Below are positions 9,905-20,842 of a stretch of 64,000 bases of DNA, one piece after another. This stretch comes from Diabrotica undecimpunctata (Eukaryota > Arthropoda > Insecta > Coleoptera > Chrysomelidae). The first letter of the stretch is position 1, and the number at the start of each line of letters is the position of its first letter. A program made the translations under genes and the position numbers. The stretch lies in NCBI RefSeq assembly GCF_040954645.1, contig NC_092806.1:149758429-149822428 (forward strand). The letters are read 5' to 3'. The notes below the pieces were generated by a model. It ran no database searches, was not told the DNA's origin, and worked only from the letters and a program-made list of their open reading frames with translations.

Positions 9905-11290
9905 CACACACATTTGATATGAACAATTTTTTGTGGAGAGGTTGAACAATAAAACTTATTACTATGCACTGTTTATATTAACTGAATTAAATATGTTTCT
10001 TTTAAAAATTTTAGAACACTGTCAAAACGGTTTGGAATACTGAGGATGTCTTCTAGATTTCGTTTTAGGTGGTGCACTTCTAGAAGAATCATACTGGCAA
10101 CAGTCCATTATCACGTGTTTGAATTTGGAAAGGGGGGTATTACAGTAGTGGGATACTGGAAGGTTTTTTGATGCCATAAGGTATCCATGTGTGAGACGTG
10201 TATGCCCTATTCGTAGTTGGCGAATACCTAACTGATTTTTCATTCCTGTTCATAGAGGATAGATTGACGCGAGATAAGTTGGGTTGAACGTCATGCAGCT
10301 TAGTTTTTGTTTTATTACACAGGTCTGACCATAAGCTGAGGATTTTTTGTTTTATCAATATCTTAAGATGCGTATGAATTTGGACCTCTTTGAAGGCTTA
10401 ATCAGAAGAACATGCTGCTTTAGCGACCTGGTCCGCTTTTTTATTTCTCAATATACCAACAAATGAAGTCCAGATCATTATGACTGTTATGTTAGCAGAA
10501 TATAGTTGGTTACAGATGGTGTGTATTTCCTGGAGCTGTAGATTTTTGAAGAAGATGCATCTTATGAAATAAATCGAGGAAAGAGAATCAGTACAAATGG
10601 CAATTGTTTTGCTTTCATTTAAAGTAGGAAATTTTTAATGCTTGGAGTATTCCATATAATTTTGCAGTGTAAATACGAAAACTTGTAGGAAGTCGCACAG
10701 AGCTTATTGTCATCGTTATTGTGAACACAGCGCAGCCATAACAGTCTTCATTATTGGACTCATCGGTGTACAAAATTTCATTAAATTGTGTTAAGTTGAG
10801 GATGTTTTGGAAGGATTTTCGGAGGATTGAGTTTGTGGTTTCTGTTTTATTGAATCTGCATAAATCAGTATTGAATATTAGAAGATTGAGCATCCATCTG
10901 TGGAATTGATTAGATTTATTACCGGGTTACTTGGGTTTACTAATATTCATAAAGTATGAAAGTAGAAGTTGCTGCCTTCTACTCAGGCTCTGTTTACATT
11001 TACATTAACTTCAACTCTCCTTTCATTGGTAATTTTTCAATTTTCCTATCTGTTGGGACTTTTCGAATGATTCAGACCGATAATTTGGAAATTACTAATG
11101 ATCGTTTCATTGTTATGATTCTTTGACCACTTTAGAAGCTTGTTTCTAGAAAGTTCCTTTAAATACAAGGTATTAGCGCCCGTACAGATTATTAGATGGT
11201 TTTGCTAATTTGTTTAGAAAATTATTGCTTATATAATTAAAAGGATTATGTTTATATCCTTACTTAAATATGGGCACTGTTCAATTTTCC
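9905..11290 (-). pseudogene. Jockey-like LINE 3' end with RNase H domain (copy A)
   Basis: Minus strand. The RT C-terminus (NNFLNKLAKP, then ICTGA in the next frame, near 11200-11260) is followed by an RNase H domain at 10893-10615. ILYTDESNNEDCYG carries the first Asp and IYTAKLYGILQALK the helix that normally reads AELYG, so the catalytic Glu is Lys here. A zinc-knuckle-like tail (HYCNTPLSKFKHVIMDC) and the stop near 10022 follow. The 3' UTR down to about 9905 (TTGTTCATATCAAATG) matches that of the plus-strand copy at 27.1-27.95 kb. Several stops lie between 10600 and 10250. RNase H removes the RNA strand during retrotransposition. Confidence 0.82.
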
Positions 11291-11825
11291 ATAACATTAA
11301 ACGATCTTTTGAAATAGTTTTTTAAATGGACGCCACACGCACAGATTTTAGCAGTTCATTAGGTATTTTATTTTTCCGACTACTTTCCGTTTTTTAATAC
11401 ATGTGTTTTCTTTACTAAATAACTCAACAATGATACTTATGGAAAAATTATCTCTATTTCCCTTTTCTCTATTTTATTAGTCTATTATTTTCCCAAAAAT
11501 TGTACTTATATAAATTTTCTATCGACGGTAGAAGCCGGCTCTGTTTAGAATACACTCCGAGATTTTGATAATAGCCTGCCATTGATGTAATGACTTTATC
11601 CTTGAATCGCGACATATCACCCCTTCATCTCAGTTCCATTTAATTAGTTGGGCCTCTAAGTCATATGCCAGTTTCTGTTTATTTTGAATTATGTGATTTA
11701 GGCAGATCCTCTAATAATGATAAGGGATGATTGTATCATATCAACAAATAGAAACTTATTACAACAAAATAAATAAAATGATACAGAATCTAACACACTT
11801 TAATAAGGAAATAAAAATATAAATA
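11291..11825. other. No supported gene
   Basis: AT-rich sequence with no recognised coding segment. It separates the Jockey-like LINE from a Penelope-like end. Confidence 0.45.
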
Positions 11826-11985
11826 TTGTTCTGAAGCTATTTTCTTGTGGCAGCTTAATACAATTTACTAATTTTGTTGGGATTCGGCCACAATTTTAAT
11901 TTAACATTAAGTTTATTTGACGTTTCCACTTACACTTTGGAAATCGTTTCCAAAATTAAACCAAATTAAATCGTTTCCAAAATAA
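11826..11985 (-). mobile_element. Penelope-like element 3' terminal fragment
   Basis: On the minus strand this gives AACGATTTCCAAAGTG, GGAAACGTCAAATAAACTTA, AATTGTGGCCGAATCCCA and finally CTGCCACAAGAAAATAGCTT. The order and wording are the same as in the right terminal arm at 6440-6572, with scattered differences. The AACGATTTCC box is duplicated nearby (11940-11986). No protein-coding part is attached. Confidence 0.75.
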
Positions 11986-12399
11986 ACCAAAACAAAACAT
12001 TAAGAAAACCGAATTGAAAAGATTATATAAGAAAACAAAACATTAAATCTACCACCTACACAGTTGGCAGAAATAAAATCAAATCGATAGAAAATATAGA
12101 ATAAAAGCAAAACCCAAATAACTAAAATAAATAAGTATTACAATTATAAAACAAATCGGCTCACCTTAACTGGCTCCCGAACTCTATAAAACCACTTTAA
12201 TACATGAACTGGCTCCCACTTATTGGGAGAATATATATAATTCCCAGAAATTGAATATCCTTCTAAAACTTGGATTTTGAGGACAAGAGGTATAATATAC
12301 ACCAGAAATTAGAAATGTAGTTGTAAACAATTTATTTATTAAAGAAACTGCAACTTACAGACTATATATGTTGATGCCTTCTTGGCATATTTTTTACAA
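11986..12399. other. No supported gene
   Basis: Contains a repeated phrase, AACTGGCTCCC (12167-12177 and 12206-12216). It may be Penelope-derived upstream sequence, but nothing codes. Confidence 0.4.
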
Positions 12400-12607
12400 A
12401 CTCAAAAGCAGTTATACGTTTTTCCAAGGTATTTGATGTTGAATTAAAGTTCTTTTAAGACTTATTGTTTTTCGGTATATTCTTTTATAGATTCTACTAC
12501 TTCTTACTTTAATATAGGTACCTATTTGAACATTTTTCAGAACCTGCAAAAATTGGAAAATGTTCGGATGGCAAGTATAAAACACAGAATTAAATTTTGA
12601 ATGAAAA

Positions 12608-12612
<5 letters not shown>
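12400..12612 (-). pseudogene. Possible MULE-type transposase C-terminal fragment
   Basis: A 66-codon minus-strand frame reads FNSVFYTCHPNIFQFLQVLK and then VQIGTYIKVRSSRIYKR. This resembles the HPNxxxFLxVLxxxQTxxYIKxRS segment near the C-terminus of insect MULE-domain proteins. No catalytic part is attached; an (AT)n run abuts its N-terminal side at 12611. Assignment is from memory of the pattern only. Confidence 0.45.

Positions 12613-12685
<73 letters not shown>
12611..12685. repeat. (AT)n microsatellite
   Basis: About 37 uninterrupted AT dinucleotides. Confidence 0.98.
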
Positions 12686-12688
<3 letters not shown>

Positions 12689-13102
12689 TACTAAGTACAT
12701 TAAGTATATAACTGTATATCAGCAAGGTATACAAGCTCGAACACGCTAAATATTATTTCGGGTAGGTTCAAAAACATATAGGCATACTGAGTGACAGAAA
12801 TTCTTCACTTTATAATTAACTCTTCTCATCTTATTAGAACTTGAAAATTACGCGTAAAATTTAAAAAATATATATGGTTCCTTTTTATTGTTTACGTTGA
12901 TTTAACTATTAACGAATTTAAATCGCTAAACAAATAGCAAATTTGGCGCATACTATCTAGTACAGCAGGAAAAATTTCAAAATGGATACACCACAAACCA
13001 CTACCTTCATACCTTTATACAATAGAAAAATTTAATGTTTTTTTACCAAATTAATTTTGTGTCACTTAAAGTTTTTATAAGAGTTATCACTACCTCGTTA
13101 TA
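12686..13102. other. No supported gene
   Basis: AT-rich sequence up to the TA target site of the Tc1-like element. No element ends seen. Confidence 0.5.
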
Positions 13103-13104
13103 TA

Positions 13105-14729
13105 CACTTGAGTGCAAAAAAATCAACTCAAAATTATTTTGCGAAAGTTCGTCTCCTGTTTCAATTAAAAAAGGTGTAATGTTAAAAATATTTAGTGTAC
13201 AATTATTAACCTCATTATTGAGTTTGAAAAAAGTTTTGATTTTTGGTAAATCGGGTGACGTATTACAAATAAATAATGCAATACGTAGAGAGGCGGTCAT
13301 AATTTGACCCATTGAAATCGACACGCACCGACTTAACGCATTTGGTTAACATTTTAAGTATTAATTTCCATAACAACCGACTAATACATCAGTCAATTAA
13401 GTTCGCAACTTCATAACAAATGGATACCACATCCGTCAAAGCAGCTCAAGCAGTAGCATTATTGAGAGAAGACCTGAGCCAGAGAGCCATATCAAATCGA
13501 CTAAATTTAAGTCAATCTGCTGTGTCCCGAGTATATCGTCGGTACCAAGATACTGGTGATTATGTCCGCCGACAAGGAGGAGGTCGTAAACGAATAACAA
13601 CAGAGAGAGATGATCGATTTCTTGTATCTAAATCTCCGATAAATCGACATTTGACTGGTGCTAATCTCAAAAAAGGGCTTAGAGAGGTACGAGGTGTGGT
13701 TACCAGCGTTTGGACAGTCAGAAGGAGACTAAACGCAGCCAACCTGACACCAAAGAGAGCAGCTACGGGTCCCAAGCTAACTGCAGCCCAGAAGCAAAAG
13801 CGACTAGAATTTGTTCGCGAACATCTGGATTGGGACGACTATCAATGGAGTCAGGTATTATTCTCCGACGAAAGTAGGATCTGCCTACATGGCAACGACA
13901 AGAGGCGTCGAGTCTATAGAAGGCCAGGGGAACGATTTGCTCAATGTTGTATACGAGAAATTTTATCATATGGAGGCGGTTCTTGTATGTTTTGGGCAGG
14001 AATTTCCATGGATGGGAAAACCGAGTTGGTTTTCGTGCCTGGTGGAGGACGTGGAGGAGGTTTAACGGCGGATCGTTACATCAGAAATATTTTGGAGGAA
14101 CATGTGGTTCCATACGCGGGATTTATTGGTAATGCCTTTTTTTATTGCATGATAATGTACGATGTCATACCGCACGAGTCACCACCACCAATCTGACTGA
14201 GATCGGTATACCTACAATAAATTGGCCTGCGTCGGGCCCGGACATAAATCTAATAGAGCAAGTTTGGGATGAGCTTAAACGAAGAGTTCGGAACAGAAAT
14301 CATGCACCAATGAGCATTATGGAATTAAGAGCTGCGCTTAATGATGAATGGGAAGCAATGCCTCAAGAATTTATTAGATCCGATCAAGTCATCCGATCCA
14401 TTCGAAATCGATTGGAAAGTGTAATTAGGAATAGGGGTGGTAAAATATCAGATACTGAAAAACAAAAAAATTAATTTTGTAATTCATGATTTCTCGGTTC
14501 ATTACGTCTTTCTTGGGATAGTTCCAATGCTGAATATTTGAGAAACTCTGTTCGTATTGCATATTGTTTTTATAATGCGTCTTCTAAATAATGAAATAGC
14601 AGTTTTTGTAAGTTCAATAATAAAGTTACTGTTTGCACATTACATCTTGTTATTTTCATACTTCTTACATTAAAACAGAAGGTGTAATTTCAAATATCGC
14701 TTTTGAGTCGATTGTTTTGCACTCAAATG
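13105..14729 (+). mobile_element. Tc1-like transposon, nearly intact, TA target duplication
   Basis: The left end CACTTGAGTGCAAAAAAATC starts at 13105 after TA (13103-13104). The right end is its inverted partner, TTTTGCACTCAAATG, finishing at 14729 before TA (14730-14731). The inverted ends span about 31 bp with a few mismatches (for example ACTCAAAA versus the reverse of TTTTGAGT). Length is 1625 bp, a normal size for Tc1 elements. A GGTGTAAT box appears in direct orientation near both ends (13172 and 14680). The transposase inside is broken once. Confidence 0.92.
13420..14474 (+). pseudogene. Tc1-like transposase with one frameshift
   Basis: The Tc1 transposase binds the inverted ends and integrates at TA. 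From ATG 13420 there is a paired helix-turn-helix DNA-binding region (AAQAVALLREDLSQRAISNR and VWTVRRRLNAANL). The DDE core follows: VLFSDESRICL (first Asp), then HDNVRCHTARV (second Asp) and DINLIEQVWDELKRRV (Glu). The first frame runs on to 14196; the second part is in another frame from about 14145. The shift lies in the T-run in AATGCCTTTTTTTATTGCAT near 14135. A GGGRGGG stretch at about 14041-14062 looks like a small in-frame expansion of the usual VPGGGLTADRY. All three catalytic residues are intact, so this is a recent casualty. Confidence 0.92.
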
Positions 14730-14731
14730 TA

Positions 14732-15203
14732 TATAAATCTATAAAATTACAATTTTTTTTTAATTCGTTGACTCAAGCATTCGCTTAAATCACGAATAAT
14801 GAATGCTGTGGTATTATACCACGAAAATCGGTGATAATTGTCCACCGTGACCTGACGCTCAGGACTTCATAAATTTTAATAATTGTAAAATATTAAATTT
14901 TTAATTAGTTAAACCAACTAGTTACCTACTGATTTTGTAACAGTCTATAAAAAATCAAAGTTATGGATATTCCCTGTCGACGACTTCTTTTTATTGGTAT
15001 AGTAACACTAAATCGTATCAAATATGTGCTCAATTTACAATAAAAGACTTCATTTTGTTTTTAGTAAGCCATAATTTAGATGTGAGGTAATTGTTATTAT
15101 TCATGGGAGTAGAAGATTTTTTCATAGAAAGGTGTGATGTGGATTATTTCTGACATTTTATCTTTTTAACTTAAAAAGCATGAAGTGTATAATAAATTCT
15201 TAT
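14732..15203. other. No supported gene
   Basis: AT-rich. A 15-bp perfect palindrome, GTGGTATTATACCAC, sits near 14808-14822. No coding segment. Confidence 0.5.
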
Positions 15204-15712
15204 TTAACCTTTAACGGGTATGGTGAAAACAGAAAACGTTTAAGGTATGGCGGGGTCAAATTAGACCTTTGAATTTCTTATGTTAAAAAAACAAAACGTT
15301 AATGTACAAGAGTAATATATTACTAATAATAAAGCTATAAAAACCAACATATATTACTTCGGATGTTAGGAGCAAAATATACAGGGTCAATAAAAAAACT
15401 AGGTTAATGTTAAAAATGTTGAAACAAACAAAAAAAACATGCAAGTACTTGGTAGAGTAGAGTCACTCTACCCGTAAAAACGCTCAGCGCAGTAGAGTAG
15501 CAAGTAGAGTGCGTAGTAGGTGGTACAGTAGAGTGACTAGCAACATGTGGCAAAGTAACTCTACTCTACTACCACCACCACCGCCAAAATGTCCACTCGC
15601 CTGCGCACTCTACCCATGGAACGCGGTTAATTCTGGTAGAGTAGAGTAGGTAGGAGAGTGCATAGGGACGCTGTCATTCTGGCTGGAGTTGTGTTTTGTG
15701 TAAATAGTGAAA

Positions 15713-15805
15713 ATGAAGTTCACCGAAGATGAAACTTTAAAACTTGTAGAGATGTATGGCGAATACCAGTGTTTATGGAATTTAGTTAGTGTACACTGCA
15801 TAACT
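15713..15805 (+). pseudogene. MADF-type DNA-binding protein, N-terminal fragment
   Basis: ATG 15713 opens MKFTEDETLKLVEMYGEYQC followed by LWN. This resembles the start of a MADF domain (two helices, LxEMYxxxxxLWN), the DNA-binding partner encoded by many Harbinger elements. The reading then runs directly into antisense transposase sequence at about 15803-15806, so roughly 60 codons of the MADF fold are missing. The BESS part of the protein appears downstream at 15983. Confidence 0.65.
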
Positions 15806-15946
15806 AAACACTGCCAGAATTGGGAAGTGCCTTAACTAAAACGTGTTTGCCGTCTATAGCCCCACAGCAATTTGGAAAGTACCAATGCTCCTTAAAGCCC
15901 TCAGCTACAGTGTTCCATTCGTCTCTGGAAGGAACCTGAAACCAAA
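15806..15946 (-). pseudogene. Harbinger transposase exon 2, 5' part (DDE core start)
   Basis: Minus strand. A splice acceptor (TTTGGTTTCAG) precedes VPSRDEWNTVAEGFKEHWYF. The signature PNCCGAIDGKHVLVKALPNS then carries the first catalytic Asp of the Harbinger nuclease (GAIDGKHV). The reading ends abruptly after NSGSV at the junction with the MADF start at 15805. The rest of the DDE domain is absent. Confidence 0.8.
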
Positions 15947-15982
15947 ATTTGCACAAGCAAATTTTGCCAAAAAACACAAGCA

Positions 15983-16321
15983 GTGAAGGACCTTCAACAG
16001 GTTAGTCAAAATATCCATGACGACCGGATGGATAGCAATGAGAACGAAGCATTTGGAAATTTTGTTTCAGTGAGCTTGAATAATTTACCACCGGAACAAG
16101 CTGTGGTCGCCCAACATAAGATTCAGGGAATTCTGATGAAGCACAAACTAAGCATTTTATCCTCAGCAAACTGCTCAGTACTCCAACTCAACACACTACC
16201 AAGTTTACCAGTGCACATGTCTCACAGCACCCCTGCATACTCTGTTTCATCAGGATGCAACTCTCACCATTCATTTTACACCAATTCTCCACTTGGCAGT
16301 CCTACGAGTAGCAGTGCTTAG
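15983..16321 (+). pseudogene. BESS-motif segment of the MADF-BESS protein
   Basis: The plus-strand frame contains FGNFVSVSLNNLPPEQAVV followed by AQHKIQGILMKHK. This is a good match to the BESS motif (FxxSxxxxLxxLPPxxxxxxxxKIxxIL), a protein-interaction module found at the C-terminus of MADF proteins. A Ser/Thr/Pro-rich tail follows and the frame stops at 16321. No start codon belongs to it (it opens on GTG); it is a severed C-terminal piece. It lies inside the presumed transposase intron, on the opposite strand. Confidence 0.7.
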
Positions 16322-16605
16322 CAAATGGCGTCTTTGTCATGGAGAGTTACTTAACAGCAACAGTATCCAGATGGTAACAGTATTCATATACAAGAAGCAG
16401 CTGTGAATCCTAAAGATTCAGATATTCTGACACGTGCTATGCAAATGACTGATGGTTTACCACAGGTTTACCATTTGAACTGGACTTGTTTCACCGAAGT
16501 TTCAGTGGTGTACCTCTTTCAACATTAATCTGAAGTACTGTTTTGTTATTTTACGAATTTTCAATTTTTTGTAATGCGTGTACCTGTTTATTTACCTTGT
16601 TATTG

Positions 16606-16955
16606 CAACTTACCTTTATTGACCCCCCCAATACTTCGGAGATGGCATCACACACCTCGGGGACCAACTTTGAAAATGCAGGTCTTGAAGCCTTAAAAAA
16701 ATGAGAAAGGCTTCGATAGCTGTTTCCTGTAGCTAAAAAATTCAATGTAATCTCAAGCTTCACTCTTGGTTTTATTACATCCCTCATAAACGGGTCTTGT
16801 TCGATTTTGTCATGCACCATATTCAGAAGTTCTTCGAATTTTCTTGGGGTCATCCTTAGACACATCTTATATTCCAACTCATCTTCTAAGGCTAGTTCTT
16901 TTAGCAGAAGAGCTGAGGCCCCGTGTGTATTCCTTCTTTTAAGCCACTCTCTCAT
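16606..16955 (-). pseudogene. Harbinger transposase exon 1
   Basis: The minus-strand frame from ATG 16955 reads MREWLKRRNTHGASALLLKE, then the RMTPRKFEELLNMVHDKIEQ helix, KLEITLNFLATGNSYRSLSH and FKASRPAFSKLVPEVCDAI, the standard order upstream of a Harbinger DDE domain. A consensus donor (GTCAATAAAG|GTAAGT) at 16605/16606 ends the exon. Exon 2 starts at 15946, so the intron would be about 660 bp and would hold the BESS segment in antisense. No internal stop in this exon. Confidence 0.85.
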
Positions 16956-17244
16956 CCACTCCTTTCTTTGTTTGTTTACCTCATCATCGATGAGGTAAAG
17001 TTACAAATGCATTTGCAACTGTAGCTAAACAATTTTGAATCAATTTTCTTTTTCTTGAATTCATTTTGCACTAAACAAACACCCACTCCACACTATACTA
17101 GCATCAGTACTATACTTGTAACTCTCCTCGTGTGAACGGGATCAAGCCATTTTCGGTAGAGTAGCGAGTAGAGTCGACTCTACTAGCTGCTCTACTCTCC
17201 TCACAACTCTACTCGTGTAAACAAGTCTTAAGAAATGTTCAAAT

Positions 17245-17988
17245 ATCTTAAAAAATTTAAATTAGAAGTTAATTTGCGAATATAAACAAATCAACAAACC
17301 AGTTGCTTATCCTTACATCTATTACAAATATTTTTTTTGATACAATGATTTTTACAAACGTTGCACGTTTAGATGCTCTTTCAACAAGCCTATCTTGGTC
17401 TTGGTTATAATGAAGGTTCTGGCCACCTCGACGAATAACTCTTAATTCCCTGGGAATAATCACTATTTGAACAAACCGAATTAAGTAATCCTGTATTAGT
17501 ATTTTCCTAAAGCAATGATAAATTTTTGCCGTGTAAATTCAGATTCTGGATGAACACTATTATTTAAAATACTCCCATTTACGCTGGCATCATCCACGAT
17601 CCGAAACCAATTCCTGCTGTATAATTAGCACAAGTTTGATACAGTACATACACTTCCACGTTGGGAACATTGTAAAAATGTATCATATCTGGCAGTTTTT
17701 TTCTGTTTGTAAAACTTTGTCATTATGATGGAAACTGGAAATAAAATAAACTGATCGATTTTTTTTGTACATAAGACAGCAAGGTTACGTCTTTGGTAAA
17801 ACCAAAGAGAAAAAATAAATCTCGCGTTGATTATTCGGCAAAAACCTACATAAGTAAGTTTACGTTGTTGTAGCTTGTTGACCAGCTCTAAAGGAAAACC
17901 AGTTATTCTGAGTCACATTGCGGTTATAATTCACTATTAAAGCAACTAGCGAAAGATTATTGAGAGTTGGTATTTTATATATTGTGGA
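17245..17988 (-). pseudogene. piggyBac transposase, C-terminal half
   Basis: Minus strand, in order: NRNVTQNNWFSF near 17915, KLTYVGFLPNNQREIYFLFG in the next frames, TLLSYVQKK, then MIHFYNVPNVEVYVLYQ near 17680-17630 (the MxFYNxxKGGVDxxDQ block). CANYTAGIGF and IIPRELRVIRRGGQN (about 17463-17410) follow, next to the C-terminal basic region. Frame changes and stops are frequent. In the GGVDxxDQ block both usual aspartates are lost. It is continuous with 18601-19388 once the LINE tail is removed. Confidence 0.82.
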
Positions 17989-17994
17989 GGATTC

Positions 17995-18594
17995 ATACTC
18001 TCAAAAAATGGAACCACCGAGCAAGAGATAACCAGCTGATTAGCACAGAGAAGAACATGTATTAAACAAATGAACGGGGTACTGTGGGATAGACAGATTA
18101 CCAGAAATACAAAGAAGAGAATTTATAACACCTTGATACGCAGTATAATAACCTATGGAGCAGAGAATTGGGTAATAAATAAACGAAACAGGTCCAAAAT
18201 CACAGCAACTGAAATGGAGTTCATGAGAAGAAGCTGTAGAGTGACAAAAATGGATCGCATCAGAAATGAAGAGATAAAACGAAGAATGTCAGTAGAACAA
18301 GACATACTTAGCTACATCGAAGAAAAACGTTTAATTTGGTATGGACATGTGAGAAGAACAGATAATACAAGGTGGATAGCAAAGATTTCGGATTGGAGCC
18401 CAATAGGAAGGAGGAAAAGAGGTAGACCCCGAAGATCATGGAGGGATGAAGTGGACGAGGCCATGGAAAGACGAGACCTTAGAGATGGAGAATGGCAGAA
18501 CAGAAAGGATTGGACACGTTGGCTGAAAGAAGGAAGGCGGCGACAGCTGTAAAAATCCTTGTATAGATAGATAGATGGTATGAATAACTTCTTG
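17995..18594 (+). pseudogene. LINE 3' end inserted in the piggyBac transposase
   Basis: The frame 18070-18552 gives the C-terminal part of an RTE-like ORF2: NTLIRSIITYGAENWVINKR, MEFMRRSCRVTKMDRIRNEE, EKRLIWYGHVRRTDNTRW and GRRKRGRPRRSWRDEVDEAM, ending with a stop at 18552. A GATA-type tail (TAGATAGATAGATGG) follows. RTE-type elements commonly finish in short tandem repeats. GGATTC at 17989-17994 and 18595-18600 may be the target duplication. The same protein family is seen at 25.2-26.6 kb. Confidence 0.85.
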
Positions 18595-18600
18595 GGATTC

Positions 18601-19388
18601 GGCATTCTGTTCTCTTTTCCAGTTTACACAAAAGCGTTCAATAAATAATAAGTGCGGGCATCACAAAAGCGTTATCTTGAGTCCATATTTTTCTGGCTTA
18701 CTTTTCATAAACATTTTAAATTTGCACTTACCGCGGAAACCAATGGACATTCACTTACAGTTACATATTCTCCACATGAATAGTTAGTATAACAGTTTTT
18801 TTACGAAACAATTTAAAATTTCAGAAATAGCTAACATTTGTCTCCGTCTTCATTACGCTTATTTCTGGCATTTGGATTGTCAAATCTCAAAGTTGTTAGT
18901 AGAAAACTAAATCTATTTGCTGTTATTACGGAACAGAATATATCATTATTTGTATAATCAGTCGCAAAAAGGGAATCCATATCTTCATTGTTAGACACGG
19001 CTGCCAAATACAGTAGTCCAAAAACAGCTAATATTTTTTTATCAACATGGCTTGTAAATTGACAGTTGAAAACATTACCTCTATAAATTTTTTGTAATCC
19101 TGTAATCTTTTTGTTCGTCTTCTTAATAATCTGATCAATAATTATATCATCGATTAACAGCTTGACGGCTTCAGCAGTCGTTGCGGGCTTATGTATTCGT
19201 GCTGGCCCAGAAAGCCCTGGTAGATGTGATACTATAGCTGATGCACGGGTACATCTTGAGGCAGGAGCTATTTTCGATAATTCTTTCCAATTTCTTTCAT
19301 AATAGTGATTTCTCTCAGTTCCCTCTTCATTATTAACATTTTCGATCTCACTGCTCAAATCACTGAGCAGTATTTTATCATTTCTCAC
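18601..19388 (-). pseudogene. piggyBac transposase, N-terminal half
   Basis: Minus strand. The frame from 19388 to 18831 holds the acidic N-terminus (MRNDKILLSDLSSEIENVNN), KPATTAEAVKLLIDD and TNKKITGLQKIYRGNVFN. The conserved LAVFGLLYLAAVSNNEDMDSLFA and ANRFSFLLTTLRFDN blocks follow. Beyond 18831, interrupted pieces continue as YSCGEYVTVSECPLV (the usual GEYLTVDEQLVPFRG block, with the Asp of VDE replaced by Ser) and CDARTYYLLNAFV, up to the LINE insertion. The family uses a DDD catalytic triad; the first Asp region is damaged. Confidence 0.87.
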
Positions 19389-19591
19389 AGTATCATCTTG
19401 ATTATTATATTAAGTTTAAAATAGCTATCAGTATTATGATCAGTAATAATTGTTTTGGTGTCAGAAATATCATCATCATTGTCAAAAAAGTGTTCAGCAA
19501 TCTCCTCTAACTCCTGTTTTGTTAGAGGTTTTTTTTAACTTTTAAATTGACCATTATTGTTTAAAAACTAGGCACCAAAAATAACACTAGA

Positions 19592-19790
19592 GGTATGGCG
19601 GGGTCAAATTTGACCCAATCAACGTGGGACACGTAACTAAGTGGAAGGTTAAAGACGACTACTACACGTAATGTACTCGGTGGCATAGGGGAGTAGCTGT
19701 AAGGTGAGGTTGCCGCGTCCTCCTGTCTTTCTGACAGTACTGTACTGAAGTAAACAGTTTAATTGGGGTCAAAATTGACCCCGCCATACC
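19592..19790. repeat. piggyBac subterminal repeats containing GGGTCAAATTTGACCC
   Basis: GGTATGGCGGGGTCAAATTT at 19592 continues into a perfect 16-bp palindrome, GGGTCAAATTTGACCC (19601-19616). The same unit occurs inverted at 19765-19790 (GGGGTCAAAATTGACCCC, then GCCATACC) and in mutated form near the left end (15244-15267). These are candidate transposase binding sites. Confidence 0.8.
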
Positions 19791-19803
19791 AATTAAGGGT
19801 TAA

Positions 19804-20841
<1,038 letters not shown>

Positions 20842-20842
20842 C

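Larger units (their letters stand above)
15444..17229 (-). mobile_element. PIF/Harbinger-like element with MADF-BESS segments, inside piggyBac
   Basis: Both ends are built from TAGAGTAG/CTCTACTC repeats: about 15452-15660 on the left and 17155-17228 on the right, where CTACTCGTGTAAACAAGTCT closes the element. Between them lie Harbinger transposase exons on the minus strand and MADF-BESS coding segments on the plus strand. Harbinger elements usually carry a transposase plus a separate Myb/MADF-type DNA-binding protein, so the pairing is expected, but the order of the pieces is scrambled. Exact ends and the 3-bp target duplication could not be fixed by eye. Confidence 0.8.
15208..19799 (-). mobile_element. 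piggyBac-like transposon between TTAA sites, carrying two nested insertions
   Basis: The left boundary is TTAA (15204-15207) followed by CCTTTAACGGGTATGG. The right boundary is TTAA (19800-19803), preceded on the plus strand by CCATACCAATTAAGGG, the inverted partner. TTAA is the piggyBac target. A GGTATGGCGGGGTCAAATT box recurs at 15244, 19592 and, inverted, at 19765-19790. The transposase runs on the minus strand in two halves separated by a LINE tail (17995-18594). A Harbinger/MADF element (about 15444-17229) lies between the left end and the C-terminal half. Without the insertions the element would be about 2.2 kb, a usual size. Confidence 0.9.

Noticed and set aside
11140..11175. Shared TCTAGAAAGTTCCTTT phrase with 56815-56830
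   Set aside because: The surrounding reading frames belong to different LINE types and the match does not extend, so it is probably chance.
13035..13324. Frames on both strands at the left end of the Tc1 element
   Set aside because: They overlap the inverted end and untranslated leader of the Tc1-like element and resemble no protein.
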